From: JAJYSO01 sp964586655
GTDB taxonomy: Bacteria > Bacteroidota > Bacteroidia > Flavobacteriales > Flavobacteriaceae
Reading direction: 5' to 3'
Assembly: GCA_964586655.1 (NCBI GenBank)
Contig: CAZPGY010000011.1
Span: 12,338-76,337 of the forward strand
DNA length: 64,000 bases
The position numbers and the translations under genes are program-made. Shown here piece after piece: positions 1 through 8,768 of this stretch; position 1 is the first letter of the stretch; each line of letters opens with the position of its first letter. The notes below the pieces were generated by a model. It had not been told where the DNA came from. It worked only from the letters and a program-made list of their open reading frames with translations, and did not search any database.

Positions 1-520
1 ACGGCAACACAATTTCCCCGCGAATGTCAAATCTTTGTGGGAAATCTCCTTTTAATTTTAAAGGTACTGATTTGATGGTTTTAACATTGTGCGTTACTTC
101 ATCTCCTTGAATTCCGTCTCCTCGAGTTACGGCCCTGAGTAATTCGCCATTTTCATATGTCAAGCTGATGGAAGCTCCGTCATATTTGAGCTCACAAGTA
201 TAGCTAATCTTCCCATTGATCATTTTTTTGAGTCGCACCTCCCAATCTTCCAAATCTTCTTTAGAATAGGAGTTGGCAAGCGAATACATGGGGTAGTCGT
301 GCCGAATGGTTTTGAAATTTTTGGTCACCTGTCCGCCCACTCGTCGGGTTGGAGAATTGGGATCGTCAAATTCAGGATGTTCAGCTTCGAGCTGTTGCAG
401 CGCTTTCATCTTCATATCAAAATCATAATCTGAGATACGCGGTTCGTCCAAGACGTAATAACGATAATTATGATCGGCTAATTCTTGACGTAAGTCTTTG
501 ATTTTAGAGGCTATAGACAT
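1..520 (-). CDS. ligA: NAD-dependent DNA ligase LigA, N-terminal part (cut by window edge)
   Basis: The minus strand from the ATG at 520 reads without a stop to base 1 and gives the first 173 residues of NAD-dependent DNA ligase, which seals nicks during replication and repair. The start carries the Ia domain motif HNYRYYVLDEP (residues 17-27) followed by SDYDFD. The adenylation domain shows the KxDG motif with the AMP-accepting lysine at residue 112 (ELKYDGAS), then RGDGIQGDEVTHN and the start of the IRGE motif. The spacing matches the usual LigA N-terminus, where the catalytic lysine lies near residue 115. The rest of the gene (about 500 residues) lies left of the window. It is divergent from the E2 gene at 721. 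The family call is secure; completeness cannot be judged. Confidence 0.95.
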   Translation of the reverse strand, partial: MSIASKIKDLRQELADHNYRYYVLDEPRISDYDFDMKMKALQQLEAEHPEFDDPNSPTRRVGGQVTKNFKTIRHDYPMYSLANSYSKEDLEDWEVRLKKMINGKISYTCELKYDGASISLTYENGELLRAVTRGDGIQGDEVTHNVKTIKSVPLKLKGDFPQRFDIRGEIVLP

Positions 521-684
521 ATTTGTTTTTCTTCGGCTTAATTTTTTTTTTAAAAATAAAACTTTTATACAGGATAACGAAAAGAATATTGTTTTTAAAC
601 TCCGGATTTTCAATTGTGATATAAAATATCTTCGGTTGGCTAAAGAAGCGGTACAATTCGAGGTCTTAATTCACCTATTTTCTG

Positions 685-692
685 TATTTTTG
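685..692 (+). promoter_or_regulatory. Possible -7 box for the E2 gene
   Basis: TATTTTTG fits the Bacteroidota -7 consensus TAnnTTTG and lies 28 bp before the E2 start at 721. I see no TTG -33 element at the usual 19-bp spacing, so this is a weak call. Confidence 0.3.
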
Positions 693-720
693 GGTCATTT
701 CAGATAGATGTGACCAACTT

Positions 721-2070
721 ATGAGTACAACGCCAAATGACAAAATTGTTGAAATAAAACTGCCCCGATTAGGGGAAAGTATTTCTGAAGCCACCGTTTT
801 AAATTGGATGGTAGAAGAAGGAGATACCGTAGAAAAAGACCAAACCCTGCTGGAAGTAGCTACCGATAAAGTAGATTCAGAAATTCCCGCTCCGGCAAAC
901 GGAAAGATTTTAGAGATAATAGCTCAGTCTGATGAGGTTGTAGAAGTGGGGGGCGTACTGGCGACCCTGGAAGCAGGTGCCGATCAGTCAGCGCCAGAGC
1001 CTAAAACTAAATCCGGTAAAAAAAGCACACCGCCTAAAAATGCGCCCGCTCCCAATCCGATGCCAACGCAAAAACCGGAAAAAGTACCCGCTCAACCTGT
1101 AACGGGGAAAACCTTAAATATTTCGAGCTCAAGGGAAAAAGGCCGATCGTTTTATTCGCCTTTGGTTCATAAAATTGCCAAGGAACACCACATTAGTTAT
1201 GAAGAGTTGGCTCGTATTCCTGCAACGGGGAAAGACGGACGTATCCGTAAAAGCGATATTTTTCGATACCTTGAAAATGGTCGTCCGGCGCAGTATATCC
1301 AGACGGTTGCTGTTCCGGAAACTGAATCGAAAGGCTATCAAGTTCCCGATTTAAAATTTGACAAAGGCAAAGGTCGTTTGGTCGAGTTGAACCGAATGGG
1401 CAAGACCATTGCCAAGCATATGATTTATTCCAAAGTCAATTCACCACACGTCACTGCTTATGCTGAAACTGATTTGACCGATATGGTAGCCTGGCGGAAT
1501 GCCCATAAAGAAGAATTTCAGCAAAAACACGGTCAAAAATTGACTTATACGCCAATCTTTGTGAAGGCTGTAGCACGAGCTTTAAAAGATTTTCCGGAGA
1601 TGAATTCTTCTTTTGACGGAGATAACATCATTGTAAAAGAAGATATTAATATAGGAATGGGAGCAGCTCTGCCCGATGGAAATTTGATTGTTCCGGTTAT
1701 AAAAAACGCCGACCAAAAAGACTTGCCCACCCTGGCTAAAGAAGTCAATGAGTTGGCTGTAAAAGCACGAGAAGGAAAGCTAAAACTCGATGAAACCCAA
1801 GGCGGTACTTTTACCATTTCCAATGTGGGTACTTTTGGCAGTGTGACCGGCACTCCGATTATCAATCAACCCGAAGCAGCGATATTGGCTACAGGTTCGA
1901 TTAAAAAACGAGCAGAGGTCATGGAATATGAAGATGGTGATCAAATAGAAATCAGGAAGATGATGATTTTGGCCCTGTCTTTTGACCACAGTTTTATAGG
2001 CGGCAAACTGGCCGGTAGTTTCTTAAGGCGGGTGGCCGGATATTTTGAAGAGACGAATTATGATTATTAA
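721..2070 (+). CDS. 2-oxo acid dehydrogenase E2 component (dihydrolipoyl acyltransferase)
   Basis: Acyltransferase core of a 2-oxo acid dehydrogenase complex, moving the acyl group from E1 to CoA through a lipoyl arm. The order is a lipoyl domain (residues 9-84; lipoyl lysine K50 in ATDKVDSE), a Pro/Lys-rich linker (about 88-130), an E3-binding domain (about 144-184, with SPLVHKIAKE and TGKDGRIRKSDI) and the catalytic domain (about 215-449). The 449-residue length is normal. The fused E1 gene two genes downstream suggests a branched-chain type complex. Oddity: the C-terminal active-site motif, normally DHRxxDG, reads DHSFIGG (422-428). The histidine is kept (H423) but the catalytic aspartate is glycine (G427). 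The substrate is inferred from the neighbour; the E2 family itself is certain. Confidence 0.93.
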   Translation: MSTTPNDKIVEIKLPRLGESISEATVLNWMVEEGDTVEKDQTLLEVATDKVDSEIPAPANGKILEIIAQSDEVVEVGGVLATLEAGADQSAPEPKTKSGKKSTPPKNAPAPNPMPTQKPEKVPAQPVTGKTLNISSSREKGRSFYSPLVHKIAKEHHISYEELARIPATGKDGRIRKSDIFRYLENGRPAQYIQTVAVPETESKGYQVPDLKFDKGKGRLVELNRMGKTIAKHMIYSKVNSPHVTAYAETDLTDMVAWRNAHKEEFQQKHGQKLTYTPIFVKAVARALKDFPEMNSSFDGDNIIVKEDINIGMGAALPDGNLIVPVIKNADQKDLPTLAKEVNELAVKAREGKLKLDETQGGTFTISNVGTFGSVTGTPIINQPEAAILATGSIKKRAEVMEYEDGDQIEIRKMMILALSFDHSFIGGKLAGSFLRRVAGYFEETNYDY

Positions 2071-2113
2071 TTGATTGGGTATTCTGCCGAATCCTTGGTC
2101 AAGTTCTTGGTCG

Positions 2114-2133
2114 AATCCTTGCACGCAAGGATT
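2114..2133. repeat. Perfect 9-bp inverted repeat upstream of the RAYT gene
   Basis: AATCCTTGC, a 2-base loop (AC), then GCAAGGATT. A second copy of GAATCCTTG lies about 25 bp to the left (near 2089). It stands between the E2 stop and the REP-type transposase gene. Small palindromes of this size are the known substrates of RAYT enzymes, so it may be the cognate site. It could also act as a weak terminator, but no T-run follows. Confidence 0.5.
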
Positions 2134-2172
2134 AAACAAGATTATAATTCAATAAATAATTAAGAAATAAAA

Positions 2173-2754
2173 ATGACTAAAAAATACAAAGGGAAATACA
2201 AAGGAGGCTCCAGGCGATGGTCCAAATGGGACTACCGCAATAATGCGGCTTATTTTGTTACCATTTGTACAAAAAACAGGGTTTTTTATTTTGGTCAGAT
2301 AGATTTAAAGGTAGAATGGCAAAACCGATGGATGAGGCGATCCGGGATAGGAAATATTGCTAAGCGGATGTGGCGGGAAATTCCTGCTCATTTTCCCTTT
2401 GTTAAGTTGGGCGAATTCGTGATAATGCCCAACCATGTGCATGGGATTGTAATTATCCAGGGAAATAATTCTATCGGAAACCATGATTCGACCAAAAATG
2501 AAGATAGGAGTGAGCGGTCAAGTGATATTCAACAAAATAAAAATAAGATAATGGCCAAAATACCCCCTAAAAAGGGATCGCTTTCTTCGGTTATCAGATC
2601 TTATAAATCTGTTGTAACGCGGGAAGCGCGCAGAATAAAATCAAATTTTGCTTGGCAATCCCGGTTTCACGACCACGTCATCAGAAATAAAAGAGAATAT
2701 CAGCGGATAGCGGATTATATTATGGATAATCCCAAAAACTGGAAAGGAGTATAG
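2173..2754 (+). CDS. REP-associated tyrosine transposase (RAYT, IS200-like Y1 domain)
   Basis: A 193-residue protein of the transposase IS200-like (HUH) superfamily in its RAYT form. These are single-copy domesticated transposases that cut and join single-stranded DNA at REP palindromes. Seen here: an N-terminal WDYRNNAAYFVTICT segment, the metal-binding HUH motif MPNHVHGIVI (H88, H90), and a C-terminal FHDHVIRN block followed by ADYIMDNPKNW, which holds the candidate nucleophilic tyrosine. No flanking target duplication or second copy is visible. The gene lies between the E2 and E1 genes of one complex, so it looks inserted into, or carried inside, that operon. A hairpin at 2114-2133 may be its substrate. 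Confidence 0.85.
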   Translation: MTKKYKGKYKGGSRRWSKWDYRNNAAYFVTICTKNRVFYFGQIDLKVEWQNRWMRRSGIGNIAKRMWREIPAHFPFVKLGEFVIMPNHVHGIVIIQGNNSIGNHDSTKNEDRSERSSDIQQNKNKIMAKIPPKKGSLSSVIRSYKSVVTREARRIKSNFAWQSRFHDHVIRNKREYQRIADYIMDNPKNWKGV

Positions 2755-2808
2755 TCCGTCGATTAACAAAATACGGCTCGTTTAGAGAGAGATAAAAAAA
2801 CAAGATTA

Positions 2809-4875
2809 ATGAAAATTAATAAAAAAATACTGAAACAGGCTTTTTCTCATTTATGTGAGGCCAAAGCCATGACCGAAATTTACGAAGAAAATTTCAAGAA
2901 AACCTCCAAATATGTACACGCCACTTCCCGAGGACATGAAGTGATTCAGATAGCCGCGGGAATGCAGCTACAGCCCCAAGACTATGTCTATCCCTATTAT
3001 CGCGACGATTCTATTTTACTGTCCATTGGGATGACGCCTTTGGATTTGATGCTGCAGCTGCGCGCCAAAAAGGACGATCCCTTTTCAGGCGGACGCACGT
3101 ATTATTCGCATCCCAGTGTGCGCGATGAAGACAAACCCAAAGTACCTCATCAAAGTTCGGCGACCGGGATGCAAGCTATTCCGGCTACTGGTGCGGCATT
3201 GGGGATGTGGTATAAAGAAGATCAAAAATTTGACGATCCCATTTCGGCCAAAGCCGAAGAAAAACCGGTGGTGGTGTGCTCTATCGGCGATGCGGCCATG
3301 ACCGAGGGAGAAGTGGCAGAGGCCTTGCAAATGGCCGTTTTAAAACAATTGCCTATCCTTTATTTGGTACAAGACAACGGCTGGGATATTTCGGCTAATA
3401 AAGCCGAATTTAGAGCGCAAAACGCTGCGGAATATGCCAAAGGCTTTAAAGGATTAGAGGCCATAACCATTGATGGAACAGATTTTCAAGAATCTTATAC
3501 CACCCTGGCCGAAGTTCTTGATACCATGCGAAAAGAGCGCCGCCCGTTTTTGGTTCATGCCCGCGTACCTTTGTTGAATCACCACACTTCCGGAGTGCGA
3601 ATGGAGGCCTATCGAGATGATTTAGACGATCATAAAGAGCGGGATCCTTATCCTAAGATGAAAAAACTTTTGAAAGCCAATAAATTTACGGCTGATGAGA
3701 TTGAGGCCATAGAAACACTGGCGCAGGTGAGGGTAAAGGAAGCATATAAAGAAGCTGATGAAGCCCCTGATCCCGAACCGGAAGATTTATTTAAATATGA
3801 TTTTGCGCCCACAGCAATCACTCAGGAAAAAGGCGAGCGCGAACCCGAAGGCGCCGATAAAGTAGTGATGGTAGATTGTGCGCTTTTTGCCATGAAAGAG
3901 ATCTTGCGCAAACACAAAGAAGCGTTGTTTTATGGACAAGACGTCGGAGGGCGCTTGGGCGGAGTTTTTCGGGAAGCGGCAACTTTGGCTCAAGAATTTG
4001 GTGACAATCGGGTGTTTAACACTCCCATTCAAGAGGCTTTTATCGTAGGCTCCACTGTGGGCATGTCTGCGGTGGGACTCAAACCCATTGTAGAGGTTCA
4101 ATTTGCTGATTATATCTGGCCGGGATTGAACCAGCTGTTTACTGAAGTCAGTCGCAGTTATTACCTATCCAACGGGAAATGGCCGGCTTCAATGGTTTTG
4201 CGCGTACCTATTGGGGCTTATGGCAGTGGAGGACCTTATCACTCCGGTTCATCAGAGAGTGTGGTCTCTAATATCAAAGGTATAAAAATTGCGTATCCCA
4301 GTAACGGTGCCGATTTAAAAGGCCTGTTAAAAGCAGCCTATTACGATCCCAATCCGGTAGTTATTTTTGAACATAAAGGACTCTATTGGAGTAAAATACC
4401 GGGAACCAAAGGAGCTACTTCTGTTGAGCCGGCTGAAGATTATGTCTTGCCGTTGGGAAAAGCATGGGTTCTTCGAGAAATCTGGAAACAGGATAATCGA
4501 GAAACCTTGTCGATTATAACCTATGGTATGGGCGTACATTGGGCCGTCAATGCCGCAGATGAATTGGGACTGGAAAATCAAATCGAAATAGTTGATTTGA
4601 GAACCCTGGCGCCCTTGGATTTTGAAACCGTGAAGCAATCGGTGAAAAAATGTGGAAAATGTTTAGTGCTTACCGAAGAACCTTCTGATACGACATTTGC
4701 CCGAGCACTTTCAGGAAGAATTCAAGAGGCCTGCTTTAAAGATCTCGATGCGCCGGTGATGACTTTGGGTAGTGAAAACCTTCCCGCTATTCCCCTTAAT
4801 TCCGTACTGGAGAAAACCATGATTCCTTCCACAGAAAAGGTGAAAGCTAAAATAGAAGAGTTGTTGGCATATTAA
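2809..4875 (+). CDS. Fused 2-oxo acid (branched-chain type) dehydrogenase E1 alpha-beta
   Basis: Thiamine-diphosphate decarboxylase of a 2-oxo acid dehydrogenase complex, with both E1 subunits in one 688-residue chain. Residues 1 to about 325 are E1 alpha. They carry the ThDP motif beginning SIGDAAMTEGE (159-169; G160, D161) and ending in N190, and the substrate-site run HQSSATGMQAIPATG. Residues about 350-688 are E1 beta, with LFYGQDVGGRLGGVF, NTPIQEAFIVG and the transketolase C-terminal fold. This fused form is common in Bacteroidota and is usually annotated as branched-chain or general dehydrogenase E1. It is co-oriented with the E2 at 721 but separated from it by a RAYT gene. No E3 gene is in the window, so E3 is probably supplied from elsewhere. 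The exact 2-oxo acid cannot be read from sequence. Confidence 0.92.
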   Translation: MKINKKILKQAFSHLCEAKAMTEIYEENFKKTSKYVHATSRGHEVIQIAAGMQLQPQDYVYPYYRDDSILLSIGMTPLDLMLQLRAKKDDPFSGGRTYYSHPSVRDEDKPKVPHQSSATGMQAIPATGAALGMWYKEDQKFDDPISAKAEEKPVVVCSIGDAAMTEGEVAEALQMAVLKQLPILYLVQDNGWDISANKAEFRAQNAAEYAKGFKGLEAITIDGTDFQESYTTLAEVLDTMRKERRPFLVHARVPLLNHHTSGVRMEAYRDDLDDHKERDPYPKMKKLLKANKFTADEIEAIETLAQVRVKEAYKEADEAPDPEPEDLFKYDFAPTAITQEKGEREPEGADKVVMVDCALFAMKEILRKHKEALFYGQDVGGRLGGVFREAATLAQEFGDNRVFNTPIQEAFIVGSTVGMSAVGLKPIVEVQFADYIWPGLNQLFTEVSRSYYLSNGKWPASMVLRVPIGAYGSGGPYHSGSSESVVSNIKGIKIAYPSNGADLKGLLKAAYYDPNPVVIFEHKGLYWSKIPGTKGATSVEPAEDYVLPLGKAWVLREIWKQDNRETLSIITYGMGVHWAVNAADELGLENQIEIVDLRTLAPLDFETVKQSVKKCGKCLVLTEEPSDTTFARALSGRIQEACFKDLDAPVMTLGSENLPAIPLNSVLEKTMIPSTEKVKAKIEELLAY

Positions 4876-5137
4876 ATATAATATTATTATAAGTATTTTA
4901 TAATTAGATTATTATATAAGTCTACTTGAATATAAGGTTTAATAATAAAAATATATAAATTAGTTCAATATGCAGGTCCAAATTTTAAAGCAGAAAAGAG
5001 ATAAAGTTTAATCTCATAAGGTTTTGGATAAGAAGGTTTCTTAATGTTTAGGAAGCTGTTATTAACTTTCGTTTGATATATTTTTTTAATAGGTTTATCT
5101 TGTTAAATTTGCACTTTTATTTTAAAACCTTGAAGCT

Positions 5138-6028
5138 ATGTTACCCATAAAAGAAACGACAAATGCCGGAAAAGAAATGGCAGATCCTAATTTCTGGAAT
5201 GCCTTATTAGAGAAATCCACAGATATTTTATTCTCCTTTGGAATGACATTGATTTATGCCATCATTGCATTGGTCATCGGTCTTTTTGTGATTAAAATTT
5301 TGATGCGGATTGTTAAAAAGATGTTGGACAAGGGAAAAGTGGACCTTTCGCTTCGCAGTTTCTTGTTGAGTATGGCTTCCATCATACTTTATGTGGCCTT
5401 ATTTTTTATTATTGCTTTGATATTTGGTGTTAAGAGTGCCACTTTTATCGGTATTTTTGGAGCAGCAGGAATTGCTATAGGCCTGGCGCTGCAAGGCAGT
5501 TTGGCCAACTTTGCCGGAGGCGTGCTCATTTTGGTTTTTAAACCTTTTAGAGTAGGGGACAAAGTGATTATCAACGGCAAGTTTGGCGTGGTTGAAGAAA
5601 TAGATATTCTTTATACCCGGCTTAAATCTTACCGAGGATTTTATTTTATCATGCCCAATGGTAATGTGGCCAATACGGTAGTGGAAAACCGGGCGCTCTC
5701 TCCCGAACTGCGAGTACAGGTAGAACTCCGTTTTTCCTTTGAGGAAGATGTTGATCAATTGCGAGAAATTATCACCTCCACTATGGCTAAGCATCCCAAA
5801 TTGGTCGAAGGCAAACCTGTCCAATTTTGGGTTAGTAGTATGGATGAATACAACATCAAAACCTCTGCCCGATGCTGGGCCAAAACATGGGACTTATGGG
5901 AGGTTTATTGGGATCAGATTGAGGCAATAAAAAAAGCATTAGAAGCCCATAATATTAAGTTTGCCATCCCTAAAACAGAAGTTCGTTATCCTGATGGAAT
6001 TAACGAAAACGCCGAGAACAAAAATTAA
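5138..6028 (+). CDS. Small-conductance mechanosensitive channel (MscS family)
   Basis: A 296-residue inner-membrane channel that opens under membrane tension to release solutes on hypo-osmotic shock. Three hydrophobic segments lie at about residues 30-58, 75-95 and 98-125. The third is the Gly/Ala-rich pore helix (GIFGAAGIAIGLALQGSLANFAGG) diagnostic of MscS. It is followed by the beta domain (PFRVGDKVIINGKFGVVEEI) and a C-terminal alpha/beta region. Length matches E. coli MscS (286). Another start, at the second in-frame methionine (5180), would drop 14 residues before the first helix. It stands alone after a 262-bp AT-rich gap. Confidence 0.93.
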   Translation: MLPIKETTNAGKEMADPNFWNALLEKSTDILFSFGMTLIYAIIALVIGLFVIKILMRIVKKMLDKGKVDLSLRSFLLSMASIILYVALFFIIALIFGVKSATFIGIFGAAGIAIGLALQGSLANFAGGVLILVFKPFRVGDKVIINGKFGVVEEIDILYTRLKSYRGFYFIMPNGNVANTVVENRALSPELRVQVELRFSFEEDVDQLREIITSTMAKHPKLVEGKPVQFWVSSMDEYNIKTSARCWAKTWDLWEVYWDQIEAIKKALEAHNIKFAIPKTEVRYPDGINENAENKN

Positions 6029-6186
6029 TTGTTAGGAGGTTCTACTATTTGTTTTTGAATAAACGGTTAAAATCCAGTTAAATACCGCGATATTGAGAGG
6101 ATTCAGCGATATTTTAACGCTCGATTAACAGGGCACTATGGGGCTTTATCTTATTTTTGGTTGGTGTTGGTAATGTGCTTTTTGGT

Positions 6187-7641
6187 ATGAAACACTCCCC
6201 GCTTCTTATCTTTTTCATTGCAGCGGTTTCCCTGACGGCTTGTCAAGGACCTGAGATGGATTTGTCTACATCTATTTCAGGAGAGATTGTCAATGCCAAA
6301 TCACCTTACATCATCATTTTAAAAAATGATGAATTTATTGACACGGTTCCTTTAAATAAAAATCATCATTTTTCTTATCAATTTGGTGATGATTTTGAAA
6401 ACGGACTTTATACGTTTCGGCACCCTTATGCCGCTTATTCACAATCTCAGATGTTTTATTTGGAAGCCGGAGACAGCCTTCGGTTGCGCCTAAATACACG
6501 AGATTTTGACCAGTCTTTAATGTATACCGGAGAAGGAGCGGTTAAAAACAATTTCCTGATGCGGCTTTTTCTCGCTTATCGAGAGAACAATGATATTTTG
6601 CCGCATTATTATACGATGAATCCCGATGAATTTGATCATAAAGTGGATTCTATTAAACAGGTACAGCTCCGTCAATTGGAGCATCTGGGGCTTAAATATG
6701 GTTTTTCGTCCGATTTTACGGATTTGGCAAAATCCATTATCACTTATGCTTGTGCCGACTTTCACGAACGCTATTATTTTTTGGTCAACAAGTATAGCCA
6801 TCAACTCCAAAAACAATTGCCGTCAAACTTTTTAGCTTATCGGGAAAACGTCGATTTTAATGATAAATCCTTACAGACCTACTATCTGTATCAGTATTTC
6901 TTGTATGATTATCTCAAAAACAGGGCCGCCGAAATTTGTTTGACACAAGAAAACCGACAAGACTGTTTCAACATGGAAAGTAGGCAGAGTTTAAAAGAAC
7001 GCTTGCGACTTTCCGATGAGTTATTTAAGTTAAAGAGTTTGCGCACCCGCGCTTTGACACGCTACGCAGCCGGAATGATTGTACGTTCTCAACGCGGTGA
7101 TCAAGTTGATTCTATTATTGATTTTTTGACACATACTACTTATGGTGAAGATGGTTTGCAACGGATAAAAGATTTGGCCAATGTGCAAAAAAGACAATTT
7201 ATTGGCAATGTGAGTCAGCTTTATCTTACGGCATTTGATGGGGAATCCACACAGATTTCGTCACTTTTAAACCAGCCTACGGTGTTTTATTATTGGTCTA
7301 TTTATTACAAAGCCCATCATCAACGGCTTCACAAACGAATGCAAACCCTGCGTAAACATTTTCCGCAACTCAACTTTATTGGAATTAATATTGACAATAA
7401 TAAAACCGACCTGTGGAAGTCCGGATTGACAAATTTTGGGTACAATCGAAAATTTGAGTTTCAGTTGGTGTGTCCTATAGACGAGCGAATGCTGTACCGC
7501 AACTACCTCAATAAAATAGTGTTTATCGATAAAGATGGAAATATCATCGACAGCCAGCTGCAAGCTTTCGATACACTACTCGAAGAGAAACTACTCGGCC
7601 TCTTAAATCGAGAAGAACAAAGAAACGGAAAGGCTTTGTAG
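6187..7641 (+). CDS. Lipoprotein with thioredoxin-like domain lacking the CxxC
   Basis: The start at 6187 is chosen because it places a clean lipoprotein signal (LLIFFIAAVSLTAC, lipidated C19) at the N-terminus; an in-frame ATG at 6157 would bury it. The mature protein of about 465 residues has an N-terminal beta-rich region resembling the DUF4369-type domain of Bacteroidota TlpA-like proteins, a helical middle, and a C-terminal thioredoxin-like fold (about 370-480) with PTVFYYWSIYYKAHHQR and VFIDKDGNIIDSQ. The redox position that normally reads WCxxC is WSIYY, so disulfide chemistry is not possible there. It is probably an outer-membrane or periplasmic scaffold; substrate unknown. It is convergent with dapD. 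Confidence 0.75.
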   Translation: MKHSPLLIFFIAAVSLTACQGPEMDLSTSISGEIVNAKSPYIIILKNDEFIDTVPLNKNHHFSYQFGDDFENGLYTFRHPYAAYSQSQMFYLEAGDSLRLRLNTRDFDQSLMYTGEGAVKNNFLMRLFLAYRENNDILPHYYTMNPDEFDHKVDSIKQVQLRQLEHLGLKYGFSSDFTDLAKSIITYACADFHERYYFLVNKYSHQLQKQLPSNFLAYRENVDFNDKSLQTYYLYQYFLYDYLKNRAAEICLTQENRQDCFNMESRQSLKERLRLSDELFKLKSLRTRALTRYAAGMIVRSQRGDQVDSIIDFLTHTTYGEDGLQRIKDLANVQKRQFIGNVSQLYLTAFDGESTQISSLLNQPTVFYYWSIYYKAHHQRLHKRMQTLRKHFPQLNFIGINIDNNKTDLWKSGLTNFGYNRKFEFQLVCPIDERMLYRNYLNKIVFIDKDGNIIDSQLQAFDTLLEEKLLGLLNREEQRNGKAL

Positions 7642-7691
7642 GGTGTCGGACAAAAATACTTATGATTAAAAACAGCAGCCTTTTATACCGT

Positions 7692-7814
7692 AATGACAAT
7701 TAATATAGACCAGCTTCAGCTCCTGGCTTCGCTGCTCTATTTAATTGTAAGCATACGGCATGACAAATTAAAGGAAACAATTTTTAGTTTATAAAAATTT
7801 TCATTTTCGTATTA
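7692..7814. repeat. Dispersed repeat, copy 1 (second copy at 39882-40007)
   Basis: About 123 bp in the gap between the lipoprotein gene and dapD match 39882-40007 along their whole length with scattered substitutions and one short indel. Shared blocks include AATGACAATTAATATAG at the left, GGCTTCG then CTATTTAATTGTAA in the middle, and TTTTTAGTTTATAAAA at the right. CAATTAATATAG and CTATTTAATTG form an internal imperfect inverted repeat, so the element can fold. No coding content is visible. It may be a non-autonomous palindromic element. Confidence 0.7.
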
Positions 7815-7881
7815 ATTAGAAACACCTCGATTTTTTTTTGTGCTGAAATTTATGGCGGTTTGTTTACTGCATTAACAGAAA

Positions 7882-7916
7882 GGGACAAGTTCTTTTTGAA
7901 GAATTGTCCCTGTTTT
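7882..7916. terminator. Bidirectional terminator candidate between convergent genes
   Basis: GGGACAAGTTCTT (7882-7894) pairs with AAGAATTGTCCC (7899-7910) with one bulged base and a short loop, followed by TGTTTT. It lies between the stop of the lipoprotein (7641, plus) and the stop of dapD (7947, minus), where a shared terminator is expected. Confidence 0.65.
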
Positions 7917-7946
7917 CCTTTAAAATAGAGGTGTTATGTTTTGGTA

Positions 7947-8768
7947 TTAAACCGAAACATCATATTGACGCAGGGCATCGTTTAACGAGGTTTTCTTATC
8001 GGTGCTTGCCTTGCGTTTACCAATAATTAGGGCACAAGGGACTTGGAATTCACCGGCCGGAAACTTTTTGGTTTGGCTGCCGGGGATGACCACACTTCGC
8101 TCCGGGACTTCTCCTTTTAAAACCTTGGGTTCCTTGCCGGTGACATCAATGATTTTTGTGGAAGCAGTCAGCACCACATTGGCACCCAAGACGGCTTCTT
8201 TCTTCACGCGAACGCCTTCTACCACAATACAACGGGAGCCAATAAAAGCATTGTCCTCAATAATAACCGGAGCAGCTTGTAAAGGCTCCAAAACTCCGCC
8301 AATACCTACTCCGCCGGAAAGGTGTACATTTTTACCAATTTGTGCACAACTGCCCACCGTGGCCCAAGTATCTACCATGCTGCCTTCATCAACATAGGCG
8401 CCAATATTGACATAACTGGGCATCATGATGACGCCCTTGGAGATATAAGCACCATGACGAGCAACAGCACTGGGAACCACGCGTACTCCTTTGGCTTTGT
8501 AGCCGGTTTTTAACGGCATCTTGTCGTGATATTCAAAAATACCGGCTTCCATGGTTTTCATTTGTTGAATGGGAAAGTAGAGGACTACCCCTTTTTTGAC
8601 CCATTCGTTGACGATCCATTTTCCACTGGTTTCATCTTTTTGTGCACAGCGCAGTTTCCCACAATCCAGCAAATCAATGACTTGCCTGATGGCTTTTTGG
8701 GTGTTTTCTGTAGCGAGTAAACTGCGATCGTCCCAGGCTTGGAGGACTATATCTTTTAATTCATTCAT
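7947..8768 (-). CDS. dapD: 2,3,4,5-tetrahydropyridine-2,6-dicarboxylate N-succinyltransferase
   Basis: Succinylase branch of lysine and diaminopimelate synthesis: transfers succinyl from succinyl-CoA to tetrahydrodipicolinate in the cytoplasm. The start at 8768 gives 273 residues (E. coli DapD has 274); the in-frame ATG at 8798 would add ten residues with no family match. The N-terminal helical domain shows LLDCGKLRCAQK. A left-handed beta-helix of hexapeptide repeats follows (VVPSAVARHGAYISKGVIMMPSY region, GAYVDEGSMVDTWATVGSCAQIG, LSGGVGIGGVLEPLQAAPVIIED, GSRCIVVEGV). Family motifs are intact. Stand-alone gene on the minus strand. Confidence 0.96.
   Translation of the reverse strand: MNELKDIVLQAWDDRSLLATENTQKAIRQVIDLLDCGKLRCAQKDETSGKWIVNEWVKKGVVLYFPIQQMKTMEAGIFEYHDKMPLKTGYKAKGVRVVPSAVARHGAYISKGVIMMPSYVNIGAYVDEGSMVDTWATVGSCAQIGKNVHLSGGVGIGGVLEPLQAAPVIIEDNAFIGSRCIVVEGVRVKKEAVLGANVVLTASTKIIDVTGKEPKVLKGEVPERSVVIPGSQTKKFPAGEFQVPCALIIGKRKASTDKKTSLNDALRQYDVSV

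Noticed and set aside
1545..1865. Antisense ORF of 106 codons within the E2 gene
   Set aside because: Shadow of a well-supported gene; no signal, motif or ribosome site.
2095..2135. Possible tRNA-like sequence (GGTCGAATCC)
   Set aside because: Only a T-loop-like string and a hairpin; no cloverleaf can be drawn.
5399..5824. 141-codon antisense ORF across mscS
   Set aside because: Opposite a conserved MscS gene; composition matches a mirrored frame and no family is recognised.
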